This document shows, piece by piece, positions 11,976-25,467 of a stretch of DNA of 64,000 nucleotides (positions within the stretch are counted from its first letter, which is position 1; every line of letters starts with the position of its first letter). This DNA is from Epiperipatus broadwayi. Taxonomy: Eukaryota; Onychophora; Udeonychophora; Euonychophora; Peripatidae. Both the position numbers and the translations under genes were made by a program. The stretch is from the NCBI GenBank assembly GCA_028023455.1, contig JAQFVV010000507.1, forward strand, positions 387,470-451,469, given 5' to 3'. Under the pieces are notes generated by a model, which was not told the origin of the DNA, made no database searches, and was given only the letters and a program-made list of their open reading frames with translations.

Positions 11976-14900
11976 ATGATCTATATAGTATGAAGATGTA
12001 TGAGTAAACAACCCAGCTATCTGAGGTTTTTCTCCTCTTGTTGTTATCTACTGAAGTACATCAGTTGGAGATTAGTCACATAAAGATGCATATATAAAAG
12101 AAGAATTACAGTGAATAACTATCTGTTCAAATCCCTGCGAAAAAGAATCACCAACATGACTTAAAAAGACAATTCCAAAACTTCTAATAAATTATATAAG
12201 TCCATTCTGTCTATTATTCTACAAAAGTAAATATTTCATGACTAAACAAAATGTTCCAGATACATTCCAGAACTGCCATAACTGCAGTCATCCAAGTTTT
12301 AAGACTAAAGCAAAGACTCTTGAAATTATTATTTTTATTGTTAATAAAAAAAAAATGTAAGAGAAAAGTCAAATGGTTATAATTAGTATATAAACTAATG
12401 TGTATATGCATTTTTTTTTCTGTGTATTTTATTATTATTATTTCTTTAATGTTTATCTATAAAAAGACTATTAGTTGAAATAACAGGTATCAAATTTTTG
12501 ATTCATAACACCTACACATATTTTTATTATCTGACATAGATGTATTGAATTAAATCTATAATAGAATACATCTGGAAAAGGATTATTTAAGTTATTGAAT
12601 TATTTCATTATTAGTCACATACTTATTTTTCAGTTACATACAACTTATAATAATTCTTCTGATCAAGAAATATATTCAAAAGGTAAACTTGCTTTTATAT
12701 CATTTATATATTTCTTTCTGAATAAGAATAATAAGTATGTGAAATCCTAGAGACTGAAAGAGTCATTTTCCAACTATGAAAGGATATTTCTCAGAGTTGT
12801 TGTAGTATTAGTTACTGAATCCTTATTAAATGTCATGAAGTTAAGAATTGTATATTTTTAAAAATGTCTTCTCATTGAATAAAATGGGCCAACCTTCAGG
12901 CATAGTTCATGCTTAGTTTTTGTTATTAAAAATATATAGTTTATAGGAATTTATATGTCTTAATCTGAAGAGGATTTTTGTTGAATCAAAAAATTAGCTT
13001 TATTCACCAAAGAGTGGATTTCTGTATTTTGAATTGTTTGGTCATTATTAAGTTAAATTATTATTATCCTGTATTATTTATTTGATGATATCTTTGAACT
13101 GATCTTTATCTATAAGATGTAAATTACATCTTGTACAAATATATGAATAGTAGTACTTCAATAAATAATGTTCATAAATTGATCAAAATCCTGTATGATG
13201 AAATGGCTATTATTGTTATTATTTTGCTTTATTGTCATTCTCATATATATTTATAAATAAAATATGAACTAATTATTTTATTTAAAAGATTGACTTTGTT
13301 TTTTAAAACTACATCACTTAATCTTCACTTGTGGGTCATAGTATATTGCTTGATTTTATTAATTTATTCATTTTACCCTGAGAGTATTGAAATGCTATTT
13401 GATTACTTGTTTAAATTTTATGAACAGCTCCATTAATGAATGTTAGAAAATTAAGATATTAAAATAAATTATTTATATTGATATATTTTTCAAATATAAT
13501 CCAGATTCAATAAAATGTCCCCATTGTTTCTCAATTATATTTAACAAGTAATTTTGAACCTCATTAAGATATTTCTAATAGTAATTTTGAAGTTAGATTT
13601 ATAACTTAGAAATAATAAGATTGATTTATTGATTTTTTTATTACCAAGATTTTGACTTATCCAGTTCATGCATTATTATATACGAGAGTTAGCATATTCT
13701 TCATATTATTTACTATTGCAATTTAGCATATAAATAGCAATGTCTCTTTTTATATAATTATAATGTATAAAATTATTATTCAGAAAAATTACTTTTACAT
13801 ATAGTTCATGCTTTCAAATCATTTCCAAAAACATTAATAGACTTGTGCTATAAGTTTATTAACTTCTACATCAATTTAATGATAGTTATAAGTGATATGT
13901 GCCATGAAGTTGTTATTTAATAAAAAAAAATTGCATTTGAAAATATGCACTATCACTAGAAATAGAAATAAGAATATTTCACTTTTCAGCTTTACTCATA
14001 AGTTTAATTTTAATAATTATGTCAGACTTGAAAATTAGTGTCACTGTAATTACAATATTCATAGATTCTCTCTTAATAGATATATTACAATATAAAAAAG
14101 TTTATGATTTTTTTTCAAAAATCTAAAAAAGCTTGGCAACTTAAAATATCAAAAGATATATAAGATTCTAAATTTTTCTTGTTATAAAGTCTATGCAAAT
14201 CAAAGAAATAAATGAATAAAAATGTAAAAGTTAGATAACATGGAAATTCAGACCCTGTATTAATTTTAACAAAGCTAAAAATTTAAAATACAACATATTC
14301 TGTATTTGGAGATTATTTATTCAATTTTTTTTCTCCATCAATTAGAAATTATATTAACAGAGAAATCCAGGAACAAATTGCAAGATTCACATCAGGTTTT
14401 CTCATCTATTTTATTAGCAAAACAATGATTAAAAATAATAAAAAACCTACAAAACATACCATGACCACTACACTACTACCCTAAATAAATAAATAATAGA
14501 ATAGTTTATTCCTCAAGAATTCATAAGCATACCAGAATTACGAATTAAAGCTGCTATCCATAAAAGTTGAATTCTAGAGTCTGTGACTCAGGCATGGCAT
14601 TAAACTAAACACACCTACTACTCTCATATCTTATTACAAACTCAGTGGGTGCATTTGCAAAAAAATGTTTTTACAATATTGGATAAACTTTTAAAAAAAA
14701 TTCAGTACAATCTAATCCATTGTGCACAGACAATAAAAAATTCTTACTGCTGAATATTTTCACATAGTGTTTTCCAAAGTCTGTTTTAAATTTATCTTTT
14801 AACCATGAAAATTTTTGCTGCAACATACATAAACATGCAATTCATGTTTTATTTTTTTATGAAAACAAAGCTATTTATTTTACAAATTAAAATCTACTGG

Positions 14901-17900
14901 TGATGAATTATTTGCAAAGTCAGGTAAACACAATTATCTATTACAATACATAAAACATGCAATAAGCAGTATAAATTTTAAAAAATATTTTAAAAACAGT
15001 ATATAGAATAACATATAAATAGAACATATAATTAGTTAAGCAATCACATAATAGAGATTATGAGGTAATAAAAAACAATTTAATATAGATAATTCAAAAT
15101 AATTTTAAAGTTTTATTGCTTTTATATTAAATTCAATTGGGCCATTGCTTGCCAGTTACCACATGAAAACTAGATCAAATATAAATAGAAGAGAGGTGAA
15201 TCTCAAAGAAAAGTTTCCAAATAGAATATTTCTCAACAAATACTGATGTTTGAAATCATTAAGCAAGAATTGTTATATATAGAACCATGACACTTTTTAG
15301 GGAGGATAATTACTTTAGAAATTATTTATAAATTCTTGATTTATATCTAAGCCTGTCAAAATGAATGTATATCTTGATTGCAAACTAAACATTTTAGAAT
15401 AATTCCATTAATTGTAATGTTCTAAAAAAATTTTAAAACTTGCTTTATAATAACAATTCTTAAACAATGAAAAAGTATGTAAAAGAAAAAATCTAAAACA
15501 TGTAATGAAGATCAAATAATAATTTACAATTATAATTTGGGAGAATGAAAATGCCAAACAACCAACTGACAACATATTGGAGATAGTAATTTGAATAATT
15601 ACAACAAATTGTTGAGCCTGTAAATATCTAGTTCATTAAATACATAAATATGAAATTATTTTTTGTTAATAAAGGCCATATGGCATGCCATCTTTACAAC
15701 CTGGGATTTAAATCGAGGTAAAACATTGCATTTTTTTACATAGCTGAAGATTTTTAAATAAACAGAATGTTTTTTATTTAACCAAACTACAGATAATCTA
15801 CTTATCAATTCAATTAATCAGTAAAGCAGGTATCCACATAAAACAAAACAAAAACTTCAAAAAGCTATTCCAAACTGGTGTTATCTTTTCCTCTGTGGAA
15901 GAGTGCTGGAGAAGCTTTTTCCTGCATAGAATTGAATAAGACAATGTTTTTAAAATTAGAATACTGATGACAATGGATTGACTTGAAATTAGCGATGTTT
16001 TCAGACTAGATGGAGAAGCAATAACTGCAGTGCATATTACAATAACTTTTATGATTATTTTTTTTTTTTCCTTTATAACAATTACGTTAAAAGTGAAAGA
16101 AATATTAAAATTATTATACATATAAACTTTAGTATTATTATAAATAAATTATCTACATTCACTTAATTAAAAGGCCTCAAACATAAAGAAAAAAAGTACA
16201 TTTAATCTATAAAATTAAATGTTAATAATAGGAAGAACACAGTATTTTGAAGGACTGTTTAATAAAATACTCGATTTACACATTTAATACTTAAATAAAT
16301 TAAAATTCACGGTAAACATTTTTTAGATAATAAAAACTGAATTGTATTTTATTGGATTGCAGTTAAAATAAATTTATTCTCATTTGATGTGATTGGAAAA
16401 AATGCTTGTCTTCATGTCAGATGGCTTTGTTCAGATTTATAGGATTATAGGCAATGTCTTTGAGAAATTGATTTATTTGTTTAGCTGTTATCTAAGATTA
16501 CACAATTATTAAGCATGAGTAAATTTAAGCTATACCAAGCTGTCCAAGTGAATAAATATAAATATCTAATGGAGCAATTTAGTCAAAATAACGCTTGAAT
16601 AAATTTATATTTTAATAAACAATACGTATAAGAAAACAAATTTGAAAAAAAAATAAAAGAGGAATGTAAACAATTTGAATACACATTTATTATATATAGA
16701 ATAAATTCTGATAAAAAAACGCAATCAAAATTACAACTTTATGTCTAAAATATTACACTATCTCGCTGCTACAATCAAGATATAACTGCTATTAATGTTT
16801 TGATTTTCTATTTTGTTTATAAAGTAATAAACATACGGAAAACACACACACACATATATATATGAATAAAAATTAATATAGTGGTTGTTTAGCTATATAA
16901 AAATTTTAAAACTTCTTAATTTTCTATTCAGGCTTAGAATTTTTCTTTTAGATAATTATGCCGTATTTCCTCTATTTACTCAACCAAGATTGCTTGGTAA
17001 ATGGGCATCTGGCTATTCTTAGCTATAAAGCAAAACAAAGATGGGATCCCATCAAAGCCCCGCCACTCAAAGATGGGTAAAAGTGAAAAAGGTCTTTTTC
17101 ACTATTCTTCTATAATATATATTATTTGAGAGATCTTTGCCCTGTAATTGATTATTTAAATACTGTTTATCTTTTTTTAATTTGTATATATATAGTTTAT
17201 ATAATTGTGTGCAATAATTATTCAGGTTTAACTCACATATCTTCTTTATAGATAATATATACAATCAATATCAGACATTAATTTGAATAACTTAATTGAT
17301 GAAAAATTATTGTTTGTAATTACTTTAAAAAGATTACTTGCTGTGGCTTAAAATAATCTTTATTAGACATAAAATAAATGCTTAGAAGAAATATTGTCTG
17401 CTTTATTTCTTCACTAATTTGACCTAAAATTTTTATATTAAAGTACATAGTGTCAATCAAATATAATAGTTTTATAGAAATAATTAAAATATAGCCAATG
17501 TTTGCCATGCAGTCACAATACACATTTGTTTGATAAATTATAAGAATGTTTTGATTGTTTACATTTTTTATTCTTTTTTTCCCATTGCCAAAAGTTTATA
17601 AATTTGAGAAGTTTTAAATAACATTTTTTTCCAATAACTTTTTAACTGACATTGATTTTATATAATTCACACTTTTTATTCATGTTTCTTTTAAACATTT
17701 CTATAATCTCTGGTCATATATTGATATATTTTTGTTAATTTATTATGCTAGTAAATGAACTTATAAATCAGAGTCATCTTTAACAGAAAAATGTTCTTTT
17801 TTAACTTTAATGATTTAGGGCAACTCATCCAGAATTTGTGGTTTTTGGGAATTACAATGGGATTGTTATCAATATGTCTTTTTTAAGTTGTTTTAAGTCT

Positions 17901-20657
17901 TTCTATAACTTTACCTTATTAGTATATGGTTTATTTTATACATTTATGGATTTTAAAATTAGTAGTTAAAAAATCTGAAGATGTGTGTTAGCATTTTATG
18001 GAACTTTTAGACATACTAATTAGCCATTTGTTATTAAGAGAAATGACAAATTCTGATTGGCAGGGTATTTTATCCTGAGGCTAAATAACTGAATAACTTA
18101 AATTTCTAAAGAAAATTTGTATTTTTCAGTAATTTGTTTACAAATTAAGAATTATGCAATATTTTTGTATAATACTTTTTTTTTAACACAAAATTTATTT
18201 GACTAATAAAATAATTTATTTTTAAAAATTTAAATTTTAGAAAGTTCATTATGGCTTAGCAGAAGTAGGTTCTACTGGGTAAACTAAAATCACCTTTGTT
18301 AAAACATTAAAGAAAACATTGTTTACAATTTTAATAACAATAAATAATATACTAACTTACTTTTTTTTTCTTTCTAACCCTAAATATATCCTTCTTTTAA
18401 TAACATAAAATTCAAATATCTAATATTTCATTCTAATAACTTTTTGAATAGATAAATTACATCCTATGACATCCAACATCATTGTCATAAATAAAGACTC
18501 TGTTTAGAAATTTATTTTCATATTTTGCAAATGTCTAATATTAATTTTTAGAATGTCCATCATCTAAAAGCTTACATTTCTAATAAATAATATTACGACT
18601 ATCAATATATGATACCAAAAAAAAGTTAAATTATAAAAAATAAAATGTTCAAATATGGAAGAATATTAATGAAAGGTCCATTAAGTTCCATTCAAAATAG
18701 AAAAGTGGAGTTTTCTGCTGAACAAGTTAATTCTATAATTTATCTATTCAATGTCAACATAAAATTTTATAAATATTAGGCAGAATTAGGAAATGCTTTA
18801 CTAATTTTTTTTAGAGTGTGGATATTATTTTTCTTAAGAATTTACTACTTTTGTCAATGGCTTTTTTTATGTAAGATAATCCCATCTTATTTTCTGATTT
18901 ATCAAAATCTAATTTTTTACTATGGGAAAAAGCTATGCTAATAATATTGTGGAAAAAACTCTTGTAAAACAATATAATTTTAATAATAGAGACCTCCTGG
19001 TAAATTCATTTGTTACCAAAAAGCGTTTTTTTAATTTAACAATGTTTTAGTCTAATGGCAAAGAGTGAAGCAATATCAGTATGATCAAAATATTCATTAT
19101 CAATTAGTTTCATATTTTAATTTCAATTTTTTTTTTTATATCTAACATCAAAAGACATCTGTGTTAAAAGTTGTTATTTTATATATCTAAATATATATAT
19201 TGAACATAATACTTCATTAAAAAAATTTTTTTTAAAGTTTATAAATTTCACCTCAGCTATTTATATTTTTTAATTTTTAGGAATTTTTTTCTTTTTTAAA
19301 ATAGATTATTTTCAATGTCAATTAAGTATATAAATAAAATAGTATGATGCAATCTGTTTAATAAATAATACGTGGAGGTGATACAATATAGAAGAATACT
19401 ATTTGGAGATTAACACTACAGAAAGTTCAGTAAAAGTATTTTTCTGTTTGTCAGTTTTCATACTATTGCAAGATTATTTTTATTTAATAAAAGTGATATT
19501 TTCTATTCTGGATACTTTTATTATCTTTGAAGTTATCTGATGATTGGATGTTCAAGTTAATCTAAATATTTTATAATATAAGTTAAAATTTTAAATACAT
19601 ATTATTAATTTTTAAATTTTTTTACATGATTACACACTTGCTTATTCAATTTTTTTTATGTTGAACACATAAGTTTGGTTATGTGCTTTTTTTTACATTT
19701 CAGGAAGAAAAAAGTATCTTTTAAAAATATGAATTCAGCCCAGATATTCAGAAATTTGCTATTTTCTTAAAATATATTTATAAATTAAATATAAAAAAAG
19801 TGTATAACATCTTTAATAAAAGAACTTTGTGATCATTTGCTTTGTGATCAAAAGTGTGATCTAGTCATATTTCAGCTAGTCTCGTGCAAAATCTAAATAT
19901 TTTTCCCAATGCCTCAAATCAAAACAAATCTACTAAATATTTTTAAAAATAAATTTGGAGATGTAAGAAATAAACCATTTGCAGGAGATTGAGCCCCCAA
20001 AAACCAAAGCTATAAAAATTTCACTATCAATTAAAACTCTTTAACTGTTTGTTACAACTTCTCACATATGTATATAAAAAAAAATTATTATTTGTTTTAT
20101 TAAAATAGTTTCATTCATGCACAAAATGTACTGTTACACTTGACAATCTCAATTTTCAGTTTTTTATTTTATATTCTTTTATAGTTCAATATGTCTTTTT
20201 ATTAATTCATCTTGAATATTCCAAAACAATACAAAACATTAATTTTTTTTCCTTTAGACTATCTTACCATTGTGTCTTGAAAGTCTTTCTACTTTCTTTG
20301 ACTATCTTTCCTCTTTTAATTATTATCACACAAATGTTAAATATAGTTATATGTAGTGTTAGTTTTTTATTTTGCTTGAAACACAAAAAAAACTTTCTTT
20401 GCAATTTATGTGTGAGAGTCTATTTCTTTCCATTCCTAGAAGCTTCTACTAGTTGACAGGGAATCATTGGAAAATGCATTGAGAATAGGAGCTGATATGT
20501 TATTAGTTTCGGTCTAGTGCTCCATAATAAAAGAATATCTGATATAATGAGTATTTTTATACTTGAAATAAATCAAAGTAATTAAAATAAAAATTGTCAC
20601 TCATAGTATAATTTTTAACTTAAAAGTTAATTCTTTTCCTCTTTTAATTCTCCAAAC
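11976..20657. other. Long AT-rich stretch without recognised gene
   Basis: No supported gene is seen in 8.7 kb. A slightly more GC-rich patch at about 16,980-17,180 includes 'ccatcaaagccccgccactc' and is followed by a segment resembling one at 32.23-32.32 kb (shared 'tttttcact-ttctt', 'gagagat-ttg-cctg', 'gattatttaa'), suggesting a diverged dispersed repeat. A 103-codon minus-strand frame at 15,810-16,121 has no recognisable domain and sits in ordinary AT-rich sequence. Short CA/TA repeats occur at about 16,844-16,864. Confidence 0.55.

Positions 20658-20752
<95 letters not shown>
20658..20752 (+). repeat. (GAAA)n-(GA)n microsatellite
   Basis: About 25 bp of GAAA units run directly into about 70 bp of uninterrupted GA dinucleotides. 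The long pure tract is likely to be length-polymorphic. Confidence 0.97.
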
Positions 20753-20756
<4 letters not shown>

Positions 20757-21049
20757 GTTTCTTTTGCATATTATTGACTTTACTTACATACAAAAATTGT
20801 TGCTTTATTTATATATTTTTGGGATTGTCTCCTCAAAAAATATATAATGTAATTAAATTAATTAAATGAATATATCAGTGAATATTTATTAAATAAATAA
20901 AATCTTTATTCACTCAATTATTTTCTGGCATGGATATTTCATTCCTTATTTATTTATTTTCATCTTGTTTGTATATACATGCATAAGTAAGCATGCAAAT
21001 ATTTTCCAAAATATACTTTGGCATTGCTATGCCAGTGGTTGTAATATGT

Positions 21050-21330
21050 ATTTCTTGCAGAATCAGCACTCATCGGTTGGGACATATCATAATCTTCCAC
21101 ACAAATATACAATCACTGCTCAATTTAGATTAAGATAAACATCACTTAAACTTTAATAGACATGCTTCAATCTTCTCACCCATCCAATTATTCAGCTATC
21201 CATTTCATTGAAAAACCAATAATGGAACACTCAAAGTCCCTGGTATTTGATATTGCAATTATACTCGTGTAGACATTACATCAATCTAACCCCTCATATT
21301 AACAGATCATTATGTATTTATATAATAACA
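21050..21330 (+). repeat. Palindromic repeat family P, partial copy 3
   Basis: Shares the family core ('cagcactcatcggttggg', 'tatacaatcactgctca', 'ttaagataaacat') with 9.68-9.78 kb. It continues with the extension found inverted at 9.95-10.07 kb ('gcttcaatctt', 'tatccatttcattgaaaa', 'acccctcatat'). It is strongly diverged and has no coding potential. Confidence 0.55.
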
Positions 21331-21381
21331 GAAAATGGATATGCTGAACTTATAGATGTAACCTATTTCCAAGGCAACATG

Positions 21382-21785
21382 GAATTAGCCTATTCAGTCA
21401 GTGTATTGAATGTTTTTTATATAAGAAATAGAAGAATTTGAACTTAGGATTTTTCAGTCTATATTTATCTTCCATTCCATCTCAAACAAATGAAACACGT
21501 GACCACATACATTTGAAAAAAGATAGATGATCCCCAATATATGTATTTAACATAGAACCAACACTAATTGGATATATGTGTGGGATATTATGATCTGGCC
21601 CAACTGATAAGTGCTGGATCTGCATGAAACTGGGGACCATTCATTTTTTTCATGTGGTGTGATCATGTGTATTGGTCGTTTGAGAGGGAGTAGAGCACAA
21701 ATATAGACTACAAAATCTTAAGTTCAAATCCCTCTATTTACTTGTATATGAAACATTCAGTACACTGAATGAATAGGCTAATTAT
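21382..21785. repeat. Palindromic repeat, family P-related, copy 4
   Basis: The ends are inverted repeats: 'aattagcctattcagtcag' at the left against its diverged complement ending '...gaataggctaatt' at the right, and then 'attgaatgtttt' against 'gaaacattcagt'. Inside lie family P landmarks (an accession of 'ccaacactaattgg', 'gaccacatacatttgaaaaa', 'cttaagttcaaatccctc'). The last of these again resembles a tRNA B box. The element is about 400 bp; no clear target duplication could be set. Confidence 0.6.
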
Positions 21786-24700
21786 ACAATAGTAATAGAA
21801 AAATTGATATTTTTATTACCTACCCAAAATAGTTAGTAATGTAAATCTCAATTTAACTAATTTTTACAAAATGTTCTATAAATATTAATGTAATATTAGA
21901 ATGACTAAGATAAAATTATATATTCAATAACAGTTTGAATATGCTTTTAATAATTATGCAGTTAGCTAATTAAAATAGAAAAATTGAAAAAAGAGGAAAT
22001 ATGTAGTCAGAGCTAAGTTAAAATCTATCTAAGACAATCTCTATAAAATTGACATTTTCTTTGCATTTTTCACAATGCTCTCACCACAGACTCATTCATT
22101 TCTAAACAACTATCATTTTTCATCTTTACACATTTATCAAATTCTTTCCCAGAAAATGCAGTGCTGTCCAACCAAAATATCAATACAATAATGTTAACTA
22201 CAAATAGATTATTCCAGATAATATATCTTATATATTTGTGTACATATTTATTAATTTTTATATAAAAAGTGTGTAATACATTGTTTCTTTAAACTGTTTA
22301 AATATGTCAATCTTTTTTTAAATCTCTTTCTTTTAATTCCGTTGCACACACACACAAAACAAAACAAAAAAGTTAAATTAAAAACTTTTTAAATTTTTTG
22401 AAGCAATATTGTTGTTTATCTATTTGAAAATATATGTTTTTTTTTTATTATTATTTTTTGTAAGAGGCTGCTAGCAATGTTTTAATTAAAAGAATTCTTT
22501 GATCTGTGTCAATGAAAGTATAAGGTATTTTTTAAATGTTTATCTAATATGCTGGACATTATCATATCTATGCTGCTTCAGAAAATTTTAAGTAGTTTTA
22601 AAATGCTTCAAAATTGAATCTTTTTTCTCCTTTTTGATTGAAGCTTTTTTATGAGATAATTGCATGTATCTGTATTTTAATAAATATTAGCTTCAAATCA
22701 GAGCGGTAGGAAACTCTTATTAAATATGCACAGATTAAAAAGAATACAAAAAGGGGATTTTTGCAGCTTTCAGCAAATTTATGGAATTAAAAAAATTCAA
22801 TAAAACTCCACTTGTCACAGATACGCAAAAGTCTGATCTCAGACTCATTTGAAATTCTCTTCGGAGTTTCTGCAAGTATTAAAAATTACATTCAAAAGAC
22901 GCAGATTACTGATTGGAAATCTTTGAATTCTTTGCATAATTCATTTTATTTATTTATTTTTGATGAATTAATTATTTAACTGCATTCCATTAGTTTGTCT
23001 TTTATGTAAAATAATAAGGTGGTCTAAGCAACATACATCTAATTTTTTCTCTCCCTCTCTTCTGTTTTTGTGTTTTATGAAAACAAATTTTATGCAAATT
23101 CCATCTGATCAAATTCAAAATTGTTTTTATTTTAGACATTTCAAGACATGCTTAATGATCTAAGAAGAAAAATCCAACTTAAAATTTTGAATGCATCGCA
23201 GAATGTAAAGCAATATGATAATCATTTTTTGTGTATTTATGTAATAATTTATAATCTAATAAATGAGCAAAGTAATTTCAAAGTTCATAGCTTTAAAATA
23301 ATAAATATTCTAAGAATTTGAGTGCACTTTTCTTTTTAAATATACATTATTACGATTATTTTTAATTAGTAAAATATTTTTAAAACACAACATAATAAAA
23401 ACACACTCGATTTATATATAATACGTTGAATATATTTGCACACACAAAAGTCATATAGAGATATATAAAATGAAAAGAGAGTTATTTTGCACTAATTTTT
23501 TTAAAAAAAATAGTTTTCTAAATTTATCAGTATATTAGTGATATTTCTTATTTATTACTAATTGAAACTTCATATATGAAATTAAGCTTAGACATTGCAA
23601 ATGGTTTTAACAATATAAATATTTGCAGATTGTTTTATTTAATTTAAATTAATTGCATCTATAGTTATGAAATAATTTGAGTAACTTGGAAGTAATCGAG
23701 CTGTTCCATATTTATAATTTAAAGGACATTAAACATAATTAATTGTTTATAATCTTATAGATTTTTTTTAATAAGTCTGTAGTATAAGAAAAATCATAAA
23801 TATCTGCTAAAAGATTCATTTAGAATTTTTTTTTTTTTTTTACAAAAGAACAGAATTAAAAAAATGTATACACTAGACTAATCATATCCTTATCTTTATT
23901 TTTCACATTATTATTATTATTAGATGACATAAAGTCATCACCAACTTCTTGCAATCATGTAACATAGTATCACTTAATTCTTTAAATTTATTACTTTATT
24001 ATAAACAAAAGCAGTTTTTTTTGCTACTTTAGAGCCATCTATTGTTAAAATTGATTCCCAGAATAATTTTTGACTTCTTAATATCAAACTATTAGTCTGA
24101 TAATAAAAATGGAGTTATAGTTTGCTGCCATATGAATAACCGCATTGATTTCACTTTAATTAAGAAATCTTCATTGATAAAGGGAAAAGTCAAATAGAAA
24201 TTAAATTGTATTACCATTTGGTAAGTACTGATTTATCAAGTTTATAACAAGACTAGAATAGAGAAAGAAATACTACTTTATTTTTAGCAATTATATGAAT
24301 GACATTTATCTTCTCCATAAAATTTTCCAAATATTGGAAGTAGTTTATAATTCAATTCTCCTGCATAGTTTGAAATGTTATATCATTTATGATCAAATGT
24401 CAACAAAACTACTTTATATTGTCATTTTCCAATTTTAATATTAAAAAAAAAAAAATTAAAAAAGGCAAAATAAAAATAAAAGTAAGATAAAAAAAGATAT
24501 AACAAACTATAAATTCAGAATTAGTAGGATTGTGATATGGTGCCAACATCATATACTAATCTTTTTTGTCAGTGAATTGTTATCTACCTGGATAACCTAT
24601 AATTAAATTTGGATATTTAAATTCTAGTAAAGAATAATTAGGTATTCATTTTCTGATTTGCAAAACAGTTACTTAAAATAAAAATATTAAACTATTAATA

Positions 24701-25337
24701 ATTTTAAAAAAATTAACCTTCACCTAAACTGAACATGGGCATTGTAGTTAGATATGCTGACCATAGGAATATTTTACAATTTATTGGATTCTCCTTATAA
24801 CATTTTTTTTTTTAAAAAAGGGAATAACTGGGTTTACTAATAGGGATCCTGTAAGAACTTTCTAAGTATAGCTGTAGGACAATCAATGAATTAAAAAGTC
24901 ACATCAAATGGACAATAATTTTAAGTAAAACAATGTCTTTAAAGTAGAGCAATAATGGTTTTAAAATGTAATTATAACAAATATTTTTATAAAATTCATT
25001 TCTCTTATGAGATGGCTGCATTTTACTTTGATCACAATCATTCCTAGAAACTTTTAATTGATTAATAAAATCATAAATCTTTTTATAAGAAGTAGGATTT
25101 TTACCCACACACAACAGATCAGCCTATTAGAAATTCCTTCAGAATTAAAAAGCAATTTAATGACAGAATAATGTCTCACAACATAACTGATAGATGGTAA
25201 TTGTCAAATCTGTGATTAACAATGTATATCTTTCTTATATTATTAAATTTTAAGTTGCTTTTTTAATTATCAATGAAAGAAGTAATCTATAAAAAGCAAT
25301 GCAGCCAGTGGTAAGTATGGAGGTCTTAGAAAAATTA
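21786..25337. other. AT-rich stretch without recognised gene
   Basis: No gene, RNA or bounded repeat could be supported. Only homopolymer runs and a short CA tract near 22,345 stand out. Confidence 0.55.
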
Positions 25338-25467
25338 TGACAAATAATTCTGTTCTTTTTTTTTCCTATGACAAATGCGTTGACTGGGAAGCAAACCTGG
25401 GCCAGATGCTTGTAAGGCAGCTATGCTAACCACTAGGCCATCAATGCTTGACAGATAATTCTGTTCT
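25338..25467 (-). mobile_element. tRNA-Val(UAC)-derived SINE, copy 2, with target duplication
   Basis: On the minus strand the 71-nt tRNA-like block spans 25,447 to 25,377. Its acceptor strands are GCATTGA and TCAACGC (one mismatch). It has an A-box-like GATGGCCTAGTGG, an anticodon loop CTTACAA with TAC as anticodon, and a B-box-like GGTTTGCTTCC. About 12 bp then lead to an A-run tail. A 19-bp sequence beginning TGACAAATAATT (25,338-25,356) is repeated with one change (25,449-25,467) on the other side, which is the target duplication expected of LINE-driven retroposition. The whole unit is only about 90 bp. It is a SINE copy, not a functional tRNA gene. Confidence 0.85.

Noticed and set aside
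15810-16121. 103-codon minus-strand frame as a possible small gene
   Set aside because: No recognisable motif, ordinary local base composition and no second line of evidence. An exon here cannot be excluded without transcript data.
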